Below are positions 1-9,340 of a stretch of DNA of 64,000 nucleotides, one piece after another. The notes under the pieces were generated by a model, which searched no databases, was not told where the DNA came from, and was given only the letters and a program-made list of their open reading frames with translations. The position numbers and the translations under genes were made by a program. The DNA lies in NCBI RefSeq assembly GCF_004959855.1, contig NZ_SPNT01000006.1:271011-335010 (forward strand), given 5' to 3'. Position 1 is the stretch's first letter, and each line of letters opens with the position of its first letter. Source of the DNA: Nitratireductor sp. XY-223. Lineage in GTDB: Bacteria > Pseudomonadota > Alphaproteobacteria > Rhizobiales > Rhizobiaceae.

Positions 1-1
1 T

Positions 2-241
2 GCGGTTCTGACCTGGCTCCTGGCGCTGCCCGTCGGGCTGCTGCTTGCATGGGTGTTGCTGGCCGTCGTCAATGTCGAGGCGTTCGGCTGGCGCCTTCCG
101 ATGCACCTGTTTCCTGTCGACTGGTTCCGGCTCCTGGTGCTGGCGGTTTTGGCGGCTGGTATCGCGGCAGCCATCCCGGCGTGGCGCCTTGCGCGGGCCC
201 AGCCCGCCAACTTTCTCAAGGTCTTCGTCCATGAACGCTAA
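2..241 (+). CDS. FtsX-like ABC transporter permease, C-terminal fragment
   Basis: This is the 3' end of a gene that begins before the window. The visible 79 codons encode two hydrophobic segments and end in the residues PAWRLARAQPANFLKV, a pattern typical of the C-terminus of MacB/LolE-type FtsX permeases, where the last membrane helix is followed by an 'R-xx-P-A-x-x-L' tail. The stop codon overlaps the start of the downstream secreted protein by 11 bases, so the two are co-transcribed. FtsX-type permeases of this arrangement are commonly found directly upstream of CrtC/lipocalin-like secreted proteins. The family call is firm; the substrate is unknown. Confidence 0.75.
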   Translation, partial: AVLTWLLALPVGLLLAWVLLAVVNVEAFGWRLPMHLFPVDWFRLLVLAVLAAGIAAAIPAWRLARAQPANFLKVFVHER

Positions 242-1292
242 GCTCCTCGCACTGCCGCTTGTCCTGTTGACCTACGGTGCGCTTGCACAGGGCTTTGCAG
301 GTCTTGGAACGGATGCGGAGGGATTCTCGGTGCCTGAAGCAGGGCGGGAACTGTCCTTTCCGCGCGATCACGGGCCACATCCCGATTTTCGCATCGAATG
401 GTGGTACCTGACCGCCAATCTGAAAGGCGAAAACGGCGCCGATTACGGGCTGCAATGGACGTTGTTCCGCTCCGCCCTGCGGCCGGAGGCGGGTGAAGGC
501 TGGTCCGCGTCCCAGACATGGATGGCGCACGCCGCCGTGACGACGGACAATAGCCATTTTTCAACCGAACGCTTTGCCCGTGGCGGTATCGGACAGGCCG
601 GCGTAAGGGCCGAGCCGTTCTCGGCTTGGATCGATGACTGGCGGATGACCAGCCGGGCGGCACCCGGCGAAGACCCGCTCGCGGCGCTTGAGGTTTTCGC
701 GCGGGGTCCGGACTTTACCTATGACATCGCATTGACCGCGTCGGGTCCGCTGGTTCTGCATGGCGAAAACGGCTTCTCGGTCAAATCGGCGTCCGGTCAG
801 GCGAGCCACTATTATTCGCAGCCCTTCTACTCGGTCAGGGGCACGATCGACCTGCCGACCGGCCGGCTTCAGGTCAGCGGCCAGGCCTGGCTCGACCGCG
901 AGTGGTCATCGCAACCGCTCGACCCGGACCAGACAGGCTGGGACTGGCTTTCACTGCATTTCGATGACGGCGCGAAACTGATGGGATTCCGGCTGCGCAG
1001 CCGCAGTGCCGAGGCCTTCACCTCGGCCACCTGGATCGGTCCGAACGGAAAAACCACCTCCTATGGCGACGGTGCGCTGAAGATGACGCCGGGGCGGCTG
1101 CAGAAGGTGGCGGGCCGCGAAGTGCCCGTCGAATGGCGGCTGCAACTTGCCGAGCACGATCTCGATATCACCGTCGAAGCCATCAATCCGAATAGCTGGA
1201 TGCACACACTGGTTCCCTATTGGGAAGGACCCGTCACGGCGCAGGGCAGCCGCAACGGCCGGGGTTATCTCGAGATGACCGGCTATGAATGA
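231..1292 (+). CDS. Lipocalin-like / CrtC-type secreted predicted hydrolase
   Basis: Encodes 353 residues. The start at 231 gives a short N-terminal signal peptide (MNAKLLALPLVLLTYGALAQ) with cleavage probably after ALA; the longer open frame starting at 45 lies inside the permease gene. The mature protein has the family signature HPDFRIEWWYLTANL near residue 50 and LDREWSSQPLD in the middle, both characteristic of the CrtC/AttH lipocalin-like domain (related to carotenoid 1,2-hydratase, annotated as predicted secreted hydrolase). It overlaps and is coupled to the ABC permease. It is not evidence for carotenoid synthesis; the role of the transporter-linked members is unknown. Confidence 0.8.
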   Translation: MNAKLLALPLVLLTYGALAQGFAGLGTDAEGFSVPEAGRELSFPRDHGPHPDFRIEWWYLTANLKGENGADYGLQWTLFRSALRPEAGEGWSASQTWMAHAAVTTDNSHFSTERFARGGIGQAGVRAEPFSAWIDDWRMTSRAAPGEDPLAALEVFARGPDFTYDIALTASGPLVLHGENGFSVKSASGQASHYYSQPFYSVRGTIDLPTGRLQVSGQAWLDREWSSQPLDPDQTGWDWLSLHFDDGAKLMGFRLRSRSAEAFTSATWIGPNGKTTSYGDGALKMTPGRLQKVAGREVPVEWRLQLAEHDLDITVEAINPNSWMHTLVPYWEGPVTAQGSRNGRGYLEMTGYE

Positions 1293-1393
1293 CGCCACGA
1301 CGGTCCCAGTGGGTCGTTTTGACGCGTTGTCCGTTGACGGCCGTGTCCTATCTCCGGGTTAAACCCATATGAGCCAATCCGGTGCCGACAAAG

Positions 1394-1882
1394 ATGTTTG
1401 GAACCATGAATGCCGGACCCGAGGTCAAGGCCTCGGCTCTGCCGAGCGAAAGCCACTTGCACGGCCACATGGCGCGCGGCGATTTCCTTGATTGCTACAG
1501 TGTCGAATCCGCAATGACGCCGAGGCAGGCTGCCGAAATCATAACCGAATTTCCGGGATGGGCCCGGTTTCTCGTTCTCGTGCGACGCGTCGTGACAGCA
1601 CCCTTCGGATTGTCCAATGACGGACCGCAGGCGCGCGACAAAATCGGTCCATTCCCGGTGGAAGCGGAAACGGAATCGGAACTGATCGCCGGGTTAAACG
1701 ACAAGCACCTCGATTTCCGCGTATCGGTTTTTTCCGACGGCGGCCGTGTCTCGCTGGCGACCTGGGTGCATCCGCACAATATCGGCGGCCGGCTTTACCT
1801 TGCGGTCATCCTGCCGTTTCACATCCTGATTGCCCGGAACGCGCTGGCGCGCGTTGGGTCAACGTCAAAGCCGCAAATCTGA
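1394..1882 (+). CDS. DUF2867 family protein
   Basis: A 162-residue soluble protein if translation starts at the ATG at 1394; an in-frame GTG at 1382 and an ATG at 1406 are alternatives and none has a clear ribosome-binding site. The sequence matches the DUF2867 pattern: an N-terminal DxY-type strand, a central PFPV region, and a C-terminal block with VSVFSDGG and the segment VHPHNIGGRLYLAVILPFH that usually closes the domain. Members resemble the C-terminal part of some SDR-type NAD-binding proteins and have no assigned reaction. It stands alone between the secreted hydrolase and a convergent MaoC pair. Confidence 0.65.
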   Translation: MFGTMNAGPEVKASALPSESHLHGHMARGDFLDCYSVESAMTPRQAAEIITEFPGWARFLVLVRRVVTAPFGLSNDGPQARDKIGPFPVEAETESELIAGLNDKHLDFRVSVFSDGGRVSLATWVHPHNIGGRLYLAVILPFHILIARNALARVGSTSKPQI

Positions 1883-1889
1883 TCTCGAT

Positions 1890-2357
1890 CTAGATTCGCA
1901 CCAGCACCGCGCTGTCGAAGGCGATCACCTCATCGCCGTCCTGGTTGAAGCCCTCGGATTTCAGCTCGACGATGCCCCATTCGGGCTTTGTCTTGCGCTG
2001 CCTGGCCGACAGGAAGGTGTTGAAGTACCGGATCGTGTCGCCGGCATAGACGGGCCTCAGCCATTTCAGGTTGCGGAAGCCGGGGGAGGGGCCCATGACC
2101 GGTACCTGCCTGCCTGCGGCCTTCAGGTCTGCCAGCCAGCGGTCGCGGTATTCGATGTTCTTCTTCATCCACACCGCCGTCGTGTGCCAGCCCGAGGCGC
2201 ACAGGGCGCCAAGCAACGAATGTCGGGCCGCCTCTTCGTCCAGATGGAAGGGCTGCGGATCGAATTTTTTTGCAAATGCGATAATCGCTTCCGGGGTGAA
2301 GGTGTAGGTGCCCAGGTCCGCACGCCGGCCGATTTCGAATGCGTCGAGACCGCTCAT
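1890..2357 (-). CDS. MaoC family dehydratase (second of pair)
   Basis: A 155-residue single hot-dog domain protein. It carries the (R)-specific enoyl-CoA hydratase-type pattern: FAKKFDPQPFHLDEEAA near residues 28-44 (Asp and His of the hydratase motif), then GALCASGWHT, then an SGxx/LRPVYAGDTI strand. MaoC-like proteins hydrate trans-2-enoyl-CoA or related acyl-CoA substrates. Its start codon overlaps the stop of the upstream MaoC paralogue by four bases, so they form a translationally coupled pair and may act as a heterodimer. The natural substrate cannot be read from sequence. Confidence 0.85.
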   Translation of the reverse strand: MSGLDAFEIGRRADLGTYTFTPEAIIAFAKKFDPQPFHLDEEAARHSLLGALCASGWHTTAVWMKKNIEYRDRWLADLKAAGRQVPVMGPSPGFRNLKWLRPVYAGDTIRYFNTFLSARQRKTKPEWGIVELKSEGFNQDGDEVIAFDSAVLVRI

Positions 2358-2836
2358 CGGCTTTCCCCTTCGTCCCGACAGGCAAAGAAACCGGAGTTCT
2401 CCGACGCACAGACCAGCTCGCCGCGCTGGTTGTAGATCTCGTGGCGAAAGGCGACGGCGCCGATACCAGGGCGCGACTCAAGGCGCCTCGAAGACTGGAC
2501 CGTTGACGTGCCGCGCAGCGTGTCGCCGGCGAGCACCGGACGCTTCCATTCGCAGCTGTCGACACCCGGCGCGCCCTGGGACGTGGAATTGCCGATATAA
2601 CCGTCGATGAACATGCGCATGATCATCGAACAGGTGTGCCAGCCGGAGGCCGACAGGCCGCCAAGGATGCTCGCCTTTCCGGCGGCCTCGTCGAGATGCA
2701 TGGGCTGTGGGTCGAATTCGCTGGCAAAGGCGATAATTTCCCCGGCGCTGACCGGATAGGGGCCGAGTTCGAACCGGCTTCCGGGCTTGAAGTCCTCGAA
2801 GGCGAGTTTCTTCGCTGGGTCCTGTTGATTGTTCAT
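2354..2836 (-). CDS. MaoC family dehydratase (first of pair)
   Basis: A 160-residue hot-dog fold protein, paralogous to the gene that follows it. It shows FASEFDPQPMHLDEAA, GGLSASGWHTCSM and RPVLAGDTL in the same order and spacing as the partner, so the Asp/His hydratase residues are present. The start chosen is the ATG at 2836; a much longer in-frame open stretch upstream runs across ychF in another frame and is spurious. Both genes are transcribed together on the minus strand. Confidence 0.85.
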   Translation of the reverse strand: MNNQQDPAKKLAFEDFKPGSRFELGPYPVSAGEIIAFASEFDPQPMHLDEAAGKASILGGLSASGWHTCSMIMRMFIDGYIGNSTSQGAPGVDSCEWKRPVLAGDTLRGTSTVQSSRRLESRPGIGAVAFRHEIYNQRGELVCASENSGFFACRDEGESR

Positions 2837-2874
2837 GGTTGACCTTATGCCGCGATCCGTGCGGTTTGTCAGCC

Positions 2875-3462
2875 TCAAAGTTGCGCGATCACGCCGAAAT
2901 AGAGCGGCGGGCCGAGATATGCGATGACTGCGAGCACCAGCAGCGCGCGGACCCATAGCGCGTGGAAACGCCGCCAAAGGATGAAGCTCAACAGGATGCC
3001 GATGCCGATCTCGACCAGCGCGAAGAGATTGCCGTTGTGGCTCGGGTTCCAGTAGGAAACCGGCGAACGGAAGCGCCAGTCGGAGAACGGCCAGAAATGG
3101 GCGTGGGCGTCGTTGACATGGACGGGCAGGTCGGTGGCCAGGTGAATGAGCGCGGCGAGGGCGAAGAATGTCAGAAGCGCCGCCGGGCGCAGCCATCTCG
3201 ATGCGACAAGGCCGATCAGAAGTACGAGAACATAAAGCGGCGCGGAATTGCCGACGGTGACCGCGTCCGACCAGGGCGGCTGAAAGTAAAGCTCGGACCA
3301 CACGGTGCGCTCGGGGACGCCGGCGAATTTCGACCACACAAACAGCGTGTAAATGGCGAGATCGGGCACCAGCGCGCCGGCAATGACCGCCGTGTTGCGG
3401 GCCGGCTCGCCGGGTTTCGCCAGGATGGCGGCGGCCAGCAGCACATGGGTCTGGGTGTTCAT
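2875..3462 (-). CDS. Membrane protein, DUF-type (often misnamed cobalamin biosynthesis CobQ)
   Basis: A 195-residue integral membrane protein with about five hydrophobic helices. It begins MNTQTHVLLAAAIL, and the pattern of an early His, a GALVPDLAIY motif and an ALIHLATDLPVH motif resembles the membrane-bound YdjM/metal-dependent hydrolase-like superfamily. Close relatives in rhizobia are frequently labelled 'cobalamin biosynthesis protein CobQ', a name the sequence does not support. An alternative start lies four codons upstream at 3474. No function is proposed. Confidence 0.65.
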   Translation of the reverse strand: MNTQTHVLLAAAILAKPGEPARNTAVIAGALVPDLAIYTLFVWSKFAGVPERTVWSELYFQPPWSDAVTVGNSAPLYVLVLLIGLVASRWLRPAALLTFFALAALIHLATDLPVHVNDAHAHFWPFSDWRFRSPVSYWNPSHNGNLFALVEIGIGILLSFILWRRFHALWVRALLVLAVIAYLGPPLYFGVIAQL

Positions 3463-3516
3463 GGATGGCAACATTGCAACGCCGGTGCTGGCGTTGCAAC
3501 AGGTGTTGACGCGACT

Positions 3517-4620
3517 TTACGTGTTGAACTTGAAGAGCATCACGTCGCCGTCCTGGACGACATATTCCTTGCCCTCGTCGCGGGCCTTTCCGGCGTCGCG
3601 GGCGCCGACCTCGCCGCCATAGGCGACAAAATCGTCGTAGGCGATGGTCTGGGCGCGAATGAAGCCGCGCTCGAAATCGGTGTGGATGACACCGGCCGAC
3701 TGCGGCGCCTTGGCACCGCGCTTGACGGTCCACGCGCGCGCTTCCTTCGGGCCTGCGGTGAAGAAGGTGATCAGGTCGAGCAACGTGTATCCGGCGCGGA
3801 TCAGTCGGTCGAGGCCGGGCTCCTCAAGGCCCAGTTCCGACAGGAACTCGGTCGCTTCCTCGGAATCGAGCTGTGCGAGCTGGGACTCGATTTCCGCCGA
3901 AATGATGACGATCTGTGCGTTCTGCTCGGCGGCCATGCGGGCGACCGCCTCGGTCTGCCCGTTGCCGCCGGCCGCATGCGCCTCGTCGACATTGCACACG
4001 TAAAGTACCGGCTTGGAGGTCAGAAGATTGAGTGATTGAAGCAGCCGCAGATCCTCAGCCGCGATGCCGTCGAGCAGCAGGCGCACCGGCTTGCCGTTCT
4101 GCAGCAGTTCGAGGGCCTTTTCCATCATCGGCAGGATGAGAAGCGCGTCCTTTTCCCTGCCGGTCGCGCGCTTGCGCGTCTGCTCGGTGCGCCGTTCCAG
4201 GCTTTCGAGGTCGGCGAGCATCAGTTCGGTTTCGATCGTATCGGCATCGGCGACCGGATCGATCCTGCCCTCGACATGGGTGATGTCGTCATCGTCGAAA
4301 CAGCGCAGCACGTGAACGATCGCATCAACCTCGCGGATATTGGCGAGGAACTGGTTGCCGAGGCCCTCGCCCTTGGAGGCGCCGCGCACGAGGCCGGCAA
4401 TATCCACAAAGGAGATCCGGGTCGGAATGACCTCTTTCGATTTGGCGATCTCGGCGATGGCACGGAGGCGCGCATCGGGAACCGCGACCTCGCCCGTATT
4501 GGGCTCGATCGTGCAGAACGGATAATTGGCGGCCTGGGCAGCGGCCGTCTTGGTCAGGGCGTTGAACAGTGTGGACTTGCCCACATTGGGCAGGCCGACG
4601 ATGCCGCATTTGAAACCCAT
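3517..4620 (-). CDS. ychF: Redox-regulated ATPase / ribosome-associated GTPase-family YchF (OLA1)
   Basis: Encodes 367 residues, the normal length for YchF. The P-loop GLPNVGKST is at residues 9-17, followed by the FVDIAGLV switch motif and the [10 protein letters not shown] nucleotide-binding region (the NKxD position being altered to NVDE as in this ATP-preferring subfamily). The C-terminal TGS-like domain ends [16 protein letters not shown], the conserved terminus. YchF binds ribosomes and hydrolyses ATP. It lies three bases after pth, the usual bacterial arrangement. Confidence 0.97.
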   Translation of the reverse strand: MGFKCGIVGLPNVGKSTLFNALTKTAAAQAANYPFCTIEPNTGEVAVPDARLRAIAEIAKSKEVIPTRISFVDIAGLVRGASKGEGLGNQFLANIREVDAIVHVLRCFDDDDITHVEGRIDPVADADTIETELMLADLESLERRTEQTRKRATGREKDALLILPMMEKALELLQNGKPVRLLLDGIAAEDLRLLQSLNLLTSKPVLYVCNVDEAHAAGGNGQTEAVARMAAEQNAQIVIISAEIESQLAQLDSEEATEFLSELGLEEPGLDRLIRAGYTLLDLITFFTAGPKEARAWTVKRGAKAPQSAGVIHTDFERGFIRAQTIAYDDFVAYGGEVGARDAGKARDEGKEYVVQDGDVMLFKFNT

Positions 4621-4623
4621 TTC

Positions 4624-5337
4624 CTATTCCTTGTTACCGAAGAGTTTTTTCAGCATATCCGCCATCGGTCCCGTCTTCGGAGCCTCGGCCGGCGCGTTTT
4701 GCCGCGCGGCGCGAATATGCGACTGGCCCTTTTGCGGTTTCGCCTTGGCCTTGCCGTCCTGCCGGGTCCCGTTTCCGAGCGCCACCGCGATCTTGTTCAA
4801 GAATCCCGATTCATCCCCGGTGACGAGCATCGGAAAATTGTCGGCGACAGCGTCCAGCAGTTGCTCGACCCACTCACCGTCGGCCTTGGCGAAATCGCCG
4901 AGCACATGGCTGTTGACGCGTTCCTTGTGGCCGGGATGGCCGATGCCGAGCCGCAGGCGCCGGTAATCCTTGCCGCAGTGGGAGTCGATGGACCTGATAC
5001 CGTTGTGGCCGCCATGGCCGCCGCCAGTCTTGATCCGCACCTTGCCGGGCTGCAGGTCCAGCTCATCGTAAATGACAATGAGATCCGACGGCGTCAGCTT
5101 GTAGAACCGCATCGCTTCGCCGACGCTCTCGCCCGAGAGGTTCATATAGGTCTGCGGCTTGATGAGAAGCACCTTTTCGCCGGCCAATTGACCCTCGGCG
5201 ATCTCGCCGCGGAACTTTTTCGACCAGTTCGAAAAGGAATGGCGGCGGGCAATCGCGTCCGCCGCCATGTAACCGATATTGTGGCGATTCTTGGCATGAC
5301 GGGAGCCGGGGTTGCCAAGGCCTGCGACGAGCAGCAT
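4624..5337 (-). CDS. pth: Peptidyl-tRNA hydrolase
   Basis: Encodes 237 residues from the ATG at 5337, which has GGAG ten bases upstream; a GTG two codons earlier is possible. It releases tRNA from stalled peptidyl-tRNA. The catalytic His (NRHNIGY, about residue 19), the GLGNPG strand, the [11 protein letters not shown] loop and the catalytic Asp in IYDELDL (about residue 91) are all present, as is [12 protein letters not shown]. The protein is longer than E. coli Pth because of a basic, low-complexity C-terminal tail of about 45 residues, common in alphaproteobacteria. It sits between rplY and ychF. Confidence 0.97.
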   Translation of the reverse strand: MLLVAGLGNPGSRHAKNRHNIGYMAADAIARRHSFSNWSKKFRGEIAEGQLAGEKVLLIKPQTYMNLSGESVGEAMRFYKLTPSDLIVIYDELDLQPGKVRIKTGGGHGGHNGIRSIDSHCGKDYRRLRLGIGHPGHKERVNSHVLGDFAKADGEWVEQLLDAVADNFPMLVTGDESGFLNKIAVALGNGTRQDGKAKAKPQKGQSHIRAARQNAPAEAPKTGPMADMLKKLFGNKE

Positions 5338-5370
5338 TTGCACCGGTCTCCGTAATGCGGCAGGCGGCGA

Positions 5371-6057
5371 TTATTCCTCGCCGTCGCCTCCTTCGGCAGC
5401 CTCTTCGCCGTCGCCTTCGCCTTCGACGCCCTCTTCGCCTTCGCCCTCGAGCGCCTCTTCGCCTTCCTGTTCCTCTTCTTCCTCACTCTTGAGGCCGGCA
5501 GGTGCAGCGATTGTCGCGATGGTGAAGTCGCGGTCGGTGATCGTCAGTTCGACATCGTCGGGCAGGGTGATGTTCGAGATGTGGATGCCGTCACCAAGAT
5601 CAAGGTCAGTCAGGTCGCCGATGAAGTTCTCCGGAATGTTGTTGGCCGGGCAGACAACTTCGACCGCGTGACGGACGACGTTGAGAACGCCACCGCGCTT
5701 GAGACCGGGCGACTCTTCCTCGTTGATGAACTGCATCGGCACTTCGACGGTGACAACAGTGTCCTTCGAAATGCGCAGGAAATCGACATGCATGGTGAAA
5801 TCGCGGACCGGATCGAGCTGATAGTCCTTCGGCAGGACCTGGATCTTCTTGCCGTCGATATCGATCGTGGCGATGGTGGTCAGAAAGCCACCGCTGTGGA
5901 TCTTCATCGTCACTTCCTTGTAGGGAAGGGCGATGGAAACCGGGGGTTCCTTGCCGCCGTAGATAACAGCGGGAATCTTACCGTTGCGGCGAAGTTCGCG
6001 GGCGGACCCCTTACCAACCCGATCGCGCGCCTCGGCAACGAGCTCATAATTGCTCAT
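5371..6057 (-). CDS. rplY: 50S ribosomal protein L25 / general stress protein Ctc
   Basis: Encodes 228 residues. Translation starts at [20 protein letters not shown], preceded by AAGGAC at a normal distance; the upstream in-frame extension is untranslated leader. The N-terminal L25 domain binds 5S rRNA, and the C-terminal TL5/Ctc beta domain follows from about residue 95. The tail is a strongly acidic Glu/Gly run, as in rhizobial Ctc proteins. It is first of a minus-strand rplY-pth-ychF cluster. Confidence 0.96.
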   Translation of the reverse strand: MSNYELVAEARDRVGKGSARELRRNGKIPAVIYGGKEPPVSIALPYKEVTMKIHSGGFLTTIATIDIDGKKIQVLPKDYQLDPVRDFTMHVDFLRISKDTVVTVEVPMQFINEEESPGLKRGGVLNVVRHAVEVVCPANNIPENFIGDLTDLDLGDGIHISNITLPDDVELTITDRDFTIATIAAPAGLKSEEEEEQEGEEALEGEGEEGVEGEGDGEEAAEGGDGEE

Positions 6058-6297
6058 GGCTTGTCCTTTCGAGGTACATCTGGAGTGTTTCCCGGACACT
6101 TTTACTGTCCGCAAAAACATCGAGCGGCCACAGGCCGCCCCGTCCGCGTTGCCTCCAAGGGTGTCTACGCGGACGCGCGCTATATAGCGGAGGGTTTTGT
6201 GCGATGCAAGCGCAAAGCGGCGCCGAAAAGGCGCCGCTCGCTTTGGTCCGGGCGGAGGGAGGAACACCGCGGACCGTGTTGTGCCGGTGAGGACCGT

Positions 6298-6777
6298 TTA
6301 CTGCGTCTGCAGTTCCTCGGGAGTCTTGTCCGAGATCGTGTCCCACTTCTCGTTGGCCGCGGTGATCAGGTTGGCGCGGTCGGCTTCCCAGCGCTCCTGG
6401 ATGCCGGGTGCCAGGTTCAGGTAAAGCTTGTTGTCGACAATGCGCCACAGTTCGGGATCGCCGTCGAACTTGAAGCCCATCGCCGTGCCGAAAGCGCAGT
6501 AGCCGCCATAGGCAGGCGCATAGGCATCCGGATTGGCGACGAAGAGCGCCTTGTTCTCTTCATTTGCGAAGCGGTAGGTGGCGCCGTTGTGCTCGGCGGT
6601 GATCTGGAAGTCGCCCGGTGTCGGCGCGCCTTTTGTGAAATAGGCAACCGGGTCATAGCCGCGCAGGGCAAGGCCCGTCGTGGTGGCGTTGACGTCGACG
6701 CCTGCGGCGAGCGCGGATGTCAGGAGCGCGGCGGAAAGGGCGACGCCGGCCAGGGTGGTTTTCAGGACTTTGAACAT
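6298..6777 (-). CDS. YHS domain-containing secreted protein
   Basis: Encodes 159 residues with a Sec signal peptide (basic MFKVLK, hydrophobic core, cleavage near SALAAG). The mature part has the YHS-type features LRGYDPVAYFTKG and YGGYCAFGTAMG. The canonical YHS Cys is retained in the second motif. Such periplasmic YHS proteins are thought to bind metals or associate with metal and redox systems, but the role is not established. It is divergent from a TetR-family gene 240 bases away with a palindrome between them. Confidence 0.85.
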   Translation of the reverse strand: MFKVLKTTLAGVALSAALLTSALAAGVDVNATTTGLALRGYDPVAYFTKGAPTPGDFQITAEHNGATYRFANEENKALFVANPDAYAPAYGGYCAFGTAMGFKFDGDPELWRIVDNKLYLNLAPGIQERWEADRANLITAANEKWDTISDKTPEELQTQ

Positions 6778-6892
6778 GTCGATCTCCTCGGTTCGTGGTT
6801 TTCGGCGGGTTCGAAACCGGCATCGGCGGATCGCCGCCAAGGCCGGTTTCGGGACCGGAAAGGGTTGGACGGGTTCCGGCTGAGGGGAGTTG

Positions 6893-6920
6893 TATAATTA
6901 GGAACCAATTGGTACAAAAC
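6893..6920. promoter_or_regulatory. Candidate TetR operator overlapping promoter
   Basis: Between the YHS gene and the TetR gene lies a perfect 10-bp palindrome ACCAATTGGT (6904-6913), with an outer G/C pair two bases further out and a TATAAT hexamer at 6893-6898 beside it. A short palindrome in a divergent promoter next to a TetR gene is the usual operator arrangement. The assignment is inferred from position and symmetry only. Confidence 0.45.
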
Positions 6921-7018
6921 AAATGAATGTGAGCGGAACTTGATTGAAAAATCGTGCTGCGCTCTTATGACTGATAGAAAGCCCTAATTACGACAGGTAA
7001 CAGCAGAACTGCGCGACC

Positions 7019-7600
7019 ATGGCCCGCCCACGTGAATTCGACATGGACACCGCCGTAGACGGCGCAATGCAGATATTCTGGCGGCTGGGATATGCGGCGA
7101 CCAACCTGCCCGAGCTGCTGCATGCGATGGGCGTCTCCAGGGGATCCTTCTACAAGGCGTTCGGAGACAAGCACTCAGCCTATCTCGCGGCGCTTGACCA
7201 CTATGACCGTACCTGTATCGGTTCCGCCGTCAAACTGTTGTGCGACCGCTCGATCGGCGACGGTGCGGCGCGCATCTTGCGCCTTTTCGAGCAGACCGGA
7301 TGCGGCGAGAGCGTCGCGCCGCGCGGATGTTTCGTCTGCAATGCCATGGTTGAACTCGGGCCGCACGATCCTGCCGTGGCAAAGAAGACGGCCGCCATGT
7401 CGAACAGGTTGCAGGCGGCAATCTACGATGCGCTCGGCGATGTCCCGGGACTCAACCCGTATGACACGGAATCCAGGCATCGCAAGGCGGCGATTATCAC
7501 GAGGCTCTATCTCGGCGCTCAGGCCATGAGCAAGACGGGCGACCGCAACGCCGACTGGAAAAACCTGCTCGGCGAGTTGCTCAACCGCCGGATCGCCTGA
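7019..7600 (+). CDS. TetR/AcrR family transcriptional regulator
   Basis: Encodes 193 residues. The N-terminal helix-turn-helix covers about residues 8-54: REFDMDTAVDGAMQIFWRLG, then TNLPELLHAMGVSRGSFYKAFGDKHS, the standard TetR recognition region. The C-terminal ligand domain contains two conserved-looking Cys (RGCFVCNAM near residue 103), as in YxaF/LmrA-type TetR proteins that control reductases and efflux. It probably controls itself and the divergent YHS gene; the effector is unknown. Confidence 0.9.
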   Translation: MARPREFDMDTAVDGAMQIFWRLGYAATNLPELLHAMGVSRGSFYKAFGDKHSAYLAALDHYDRTCIGSAVKLLCDRSIGDGAARILRLFEQTGCGESVAPRGCFVCNAMVELGPHDPAVAKKTAAMSNRLQAAIYDALGDVPGLNPYDTESRHRKAAIITRLYLGAQAMSKTGDRNADWKNLLGELLNRRIA

Positions 7601-7603
7601 CGA

Positions 7604-8536
7604 TCAGTCGAACAGGCTGGAGACCGATTCCTCCGCAGCCGTCCTGCTGATCGCCTCGCCGATGAGGTTGGCGGTGGTGATGACGCGGATGTTGTGGGCG
7701 TTCTGAACCGCCGTTGTCGGCTGGATGGAGTCGGTGATCACCAGTTCCGTTAGCTTAGAGGCCGTGACCCGTGCAACCGCGCCGCCGGACAGGACGCCGT
7801 GCGTGATATAGGCGGTGACGCTCGTCGCATTGTTTTCCAGCAGGGCCTCCGCCGCATTGCAGAGCGTGCCGCCGGAATCGACGATATCGTCGATCAGGAT
7901 GCAGTCCTTGCCGGAAACATCGCCGATAACGTTCATGACTTCCGACTCGCCCGGCCGGTCACGGCGCTTGTCGACGATCGCAAGAAGCGAATCGAGCCGT
8001 TTTGCCAGGGCACGCGCGCGCACAACGCCGCCGGTGTCGGGCGAGACGACCATGATGTTCGAGACGTCGTAGTTTTCCTTGATGTCGCGGGCGAGAATCG
8101 GGACTGCGAAGAGATTGTCCGTCGGGATGTCAAAGAATCCCTGGATCTGGCCGGCATGCAGGTCGAGCGTCAAAACGCGGTTGGCTCCGGCCTCGGTGAT
8201 CAGGTTGGCGACCAGCTTGGCCGAAATCGGCGTGCGCGCGCCGGGCTTGCGGTCCTGTCGCGCATAGCCGAAATAGGGAAGCACCGCGGTGATGCGCCTG
8301 GCCGATGCGCGCCGGGCCGCATCCGTCATGATCAGCAGTTCCATCAGGTGGTCGTTCGCAGGGTATGCGGTCGACTGGATTATGAAGACGTCCTCGCCGC
8401 GAACATTCTCCTTGATCTCGACAAAAATCTCCTGGTCGGCGAACCGCCTGACCGTCGCGTTGCCGAGAGGAATGTTGAGATAATTGCAGATGGCTTCTGC
8501 GAGGACCCTGTTCGAATTGCCCGAAAAAAGCTTCAT
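7604..8536 (-). CDS. prs: Ribose-phosphate pyrophosphokinase (PRPP synthetase)
   Basis: Encodes 310 residues starting [20 protein letters not shown]. It transfers pyrophosphate from ATP to ribose 5-phosphate, feeding purine, pyrimidine, histidine and tryptophan synthesis. The ATP flexible-loop region [20 protein letters not shown], the catalytic VDKRR segment and the PRPP-binding loop [14 protein letters not shown] are all intact. An in-frame extension to 8599 lacks a good start and is not needed. It lies three bases from the convergent TetR gene. Confidence 0.97.
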   Translation of the reverse strand: MKLFSGNSNRVLAEAICNYLNIPLGNATVRRFADQEIFVEIKENVRGEDVFIIQSTAYPANDHLMELLIMTDAARRASARRITAVLPYFGYARQDRKPGARTPISAKLVANLITEAGANRVLTLDLHAGQIQGFFDIPTDNLFAVPILARDIKENYDVSNIMVVSPDTGGVVRARALAKRLDSLLAIVDKRRDRPGESEVMNVIGDVSGKDCILIDDIVDSGGTLCNAAEALLENNATSVTAYITHGVLSGGAVARVTASKLTELVITDSIQPTTAVQNAHNIRVITTANLIGEAISRTAAEESVSSLFD

Positions 8537-8670
8537 GGCGCGCTGCCTGTGCTGGTACCCCGATGGCCGGCGTTTTAGCGGTCCCGCGCACGATTGCAAG
8601 GGCGATCCGGTTCATTCGTGAATTTTACCCAGAAATCAGCGACTTCTTGTGCGCTCCGGCACCGCGGCGG

Positions 8671-9315
8671 CTATCCGCCGGAACCGGGCTGGATGCTCCA
8701 GGCGACATAGTCGGCGATGGTGCGGGCGGCTATCGCCTCCATCGTGGCGTCCTGGACGACGTCCCACGGATCCGCCGCCGTGCCCTGCGCGACCTCCTGG
8801 CCGCGTATACGGTGGAGACGGGTGCCGCTGCGGTCGAGAACGTCCCAGACGAAGGCGACGGTCGTCTTGTCGCCGTCGGTGAAGGCTGAAAAGTACCCTT
8901 TCAGGATGTGATTGCTGTTGCCGTCGCCGGAATTGAGGATGACCAGGCCGCGGGCGCGGGCCTCCGAGCCGAGCTGCCGCGACAGCGGCTGCACGGCGCC
9001 GACCGGCGCGCCGATGACGGGCGTGAAACTGATGGTCGAGGCGCTGTTCTGCCTTGCAAGGTTTGCCGTCGACGTGGACGGGACCGGCGTCGAGTTCGTC
9101 GTTGTCTGTTCCGTCGGAATGGCCGGCTGGTCGGACCCGATCGGCTCGACCGGCTGGGCCGGATCGTCAGGATTGACAGGAGTCAGCGGGTCCTGGGTTC
9201 CCACATCGGCCTTCGGGCGCAGCCAGGAGGCATCCGTCAGCCCGCTCGTCGTGCAGCCGGCGAGCTGCAGCGCAAACAGGGTAACCAGAACTATGCCAAC
9301 AGTTTTCCTACGCAA
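8671..9315 (-). CDS. Putative lipoprotein, Pro/Thr-rich linker
   Basis: Encodes 214 residues. The signal sequence ends in the lipobox LAGC, so Cys21 is the probable lipidation site. Residues about 35-85 are a Pro/Thr/Ser/Asp-rich linker without predicted fold; the C-terminal 120 residues form a conserved-looking domain with GLVILNSGDGNSNHILKGYF and VAFVWDVLD. Similar proteins of unknown function occur across Hyphomicrobiales. It is likely anchored to the outer or inner membrane facing the periplasm. Confidence 0.75.
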   Translation of the reverse strand: MRRKTVGIVLVTLFALQLAGCTTSGLTDASWLRPKADVGTQDPLTPVNPDDPAQPVEPIGSDQPAIPTEQTTTNSTPVPSTSTANLARQNSASTISFTPVIGAPVGAVQPLSRQLGSEARARGLVILNSGDGNSNHILKGYFSAFTDGDKTTVAFVWDVLDRSGTRLHRIRGQEVAQGTAADPWDVVQDATMEAIAARTIADYVAWSIQPGSGG

Positions 9316-9340
9316 GTTACAACCTCTTCCGACCGATCAG

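Noticed and set aside
231..1292. Carotenoid biosynthesis gene crtC
   Set aside because: The domain is related to CrtC, but no carotenoid genes are near and it sits with an ABC permease.
2837..3733. Long extension of the first MaoC ORF
   Set aside because: It covers the membrane protein gene and the end of ychF out of frame and has Arg-rich shadow composition.
4036..5355. 439-codon plus-strand ORF opposite ychF/pth
   Set aside because: Antisense shadow of two intact housekeeping genes; no recognisable motif.
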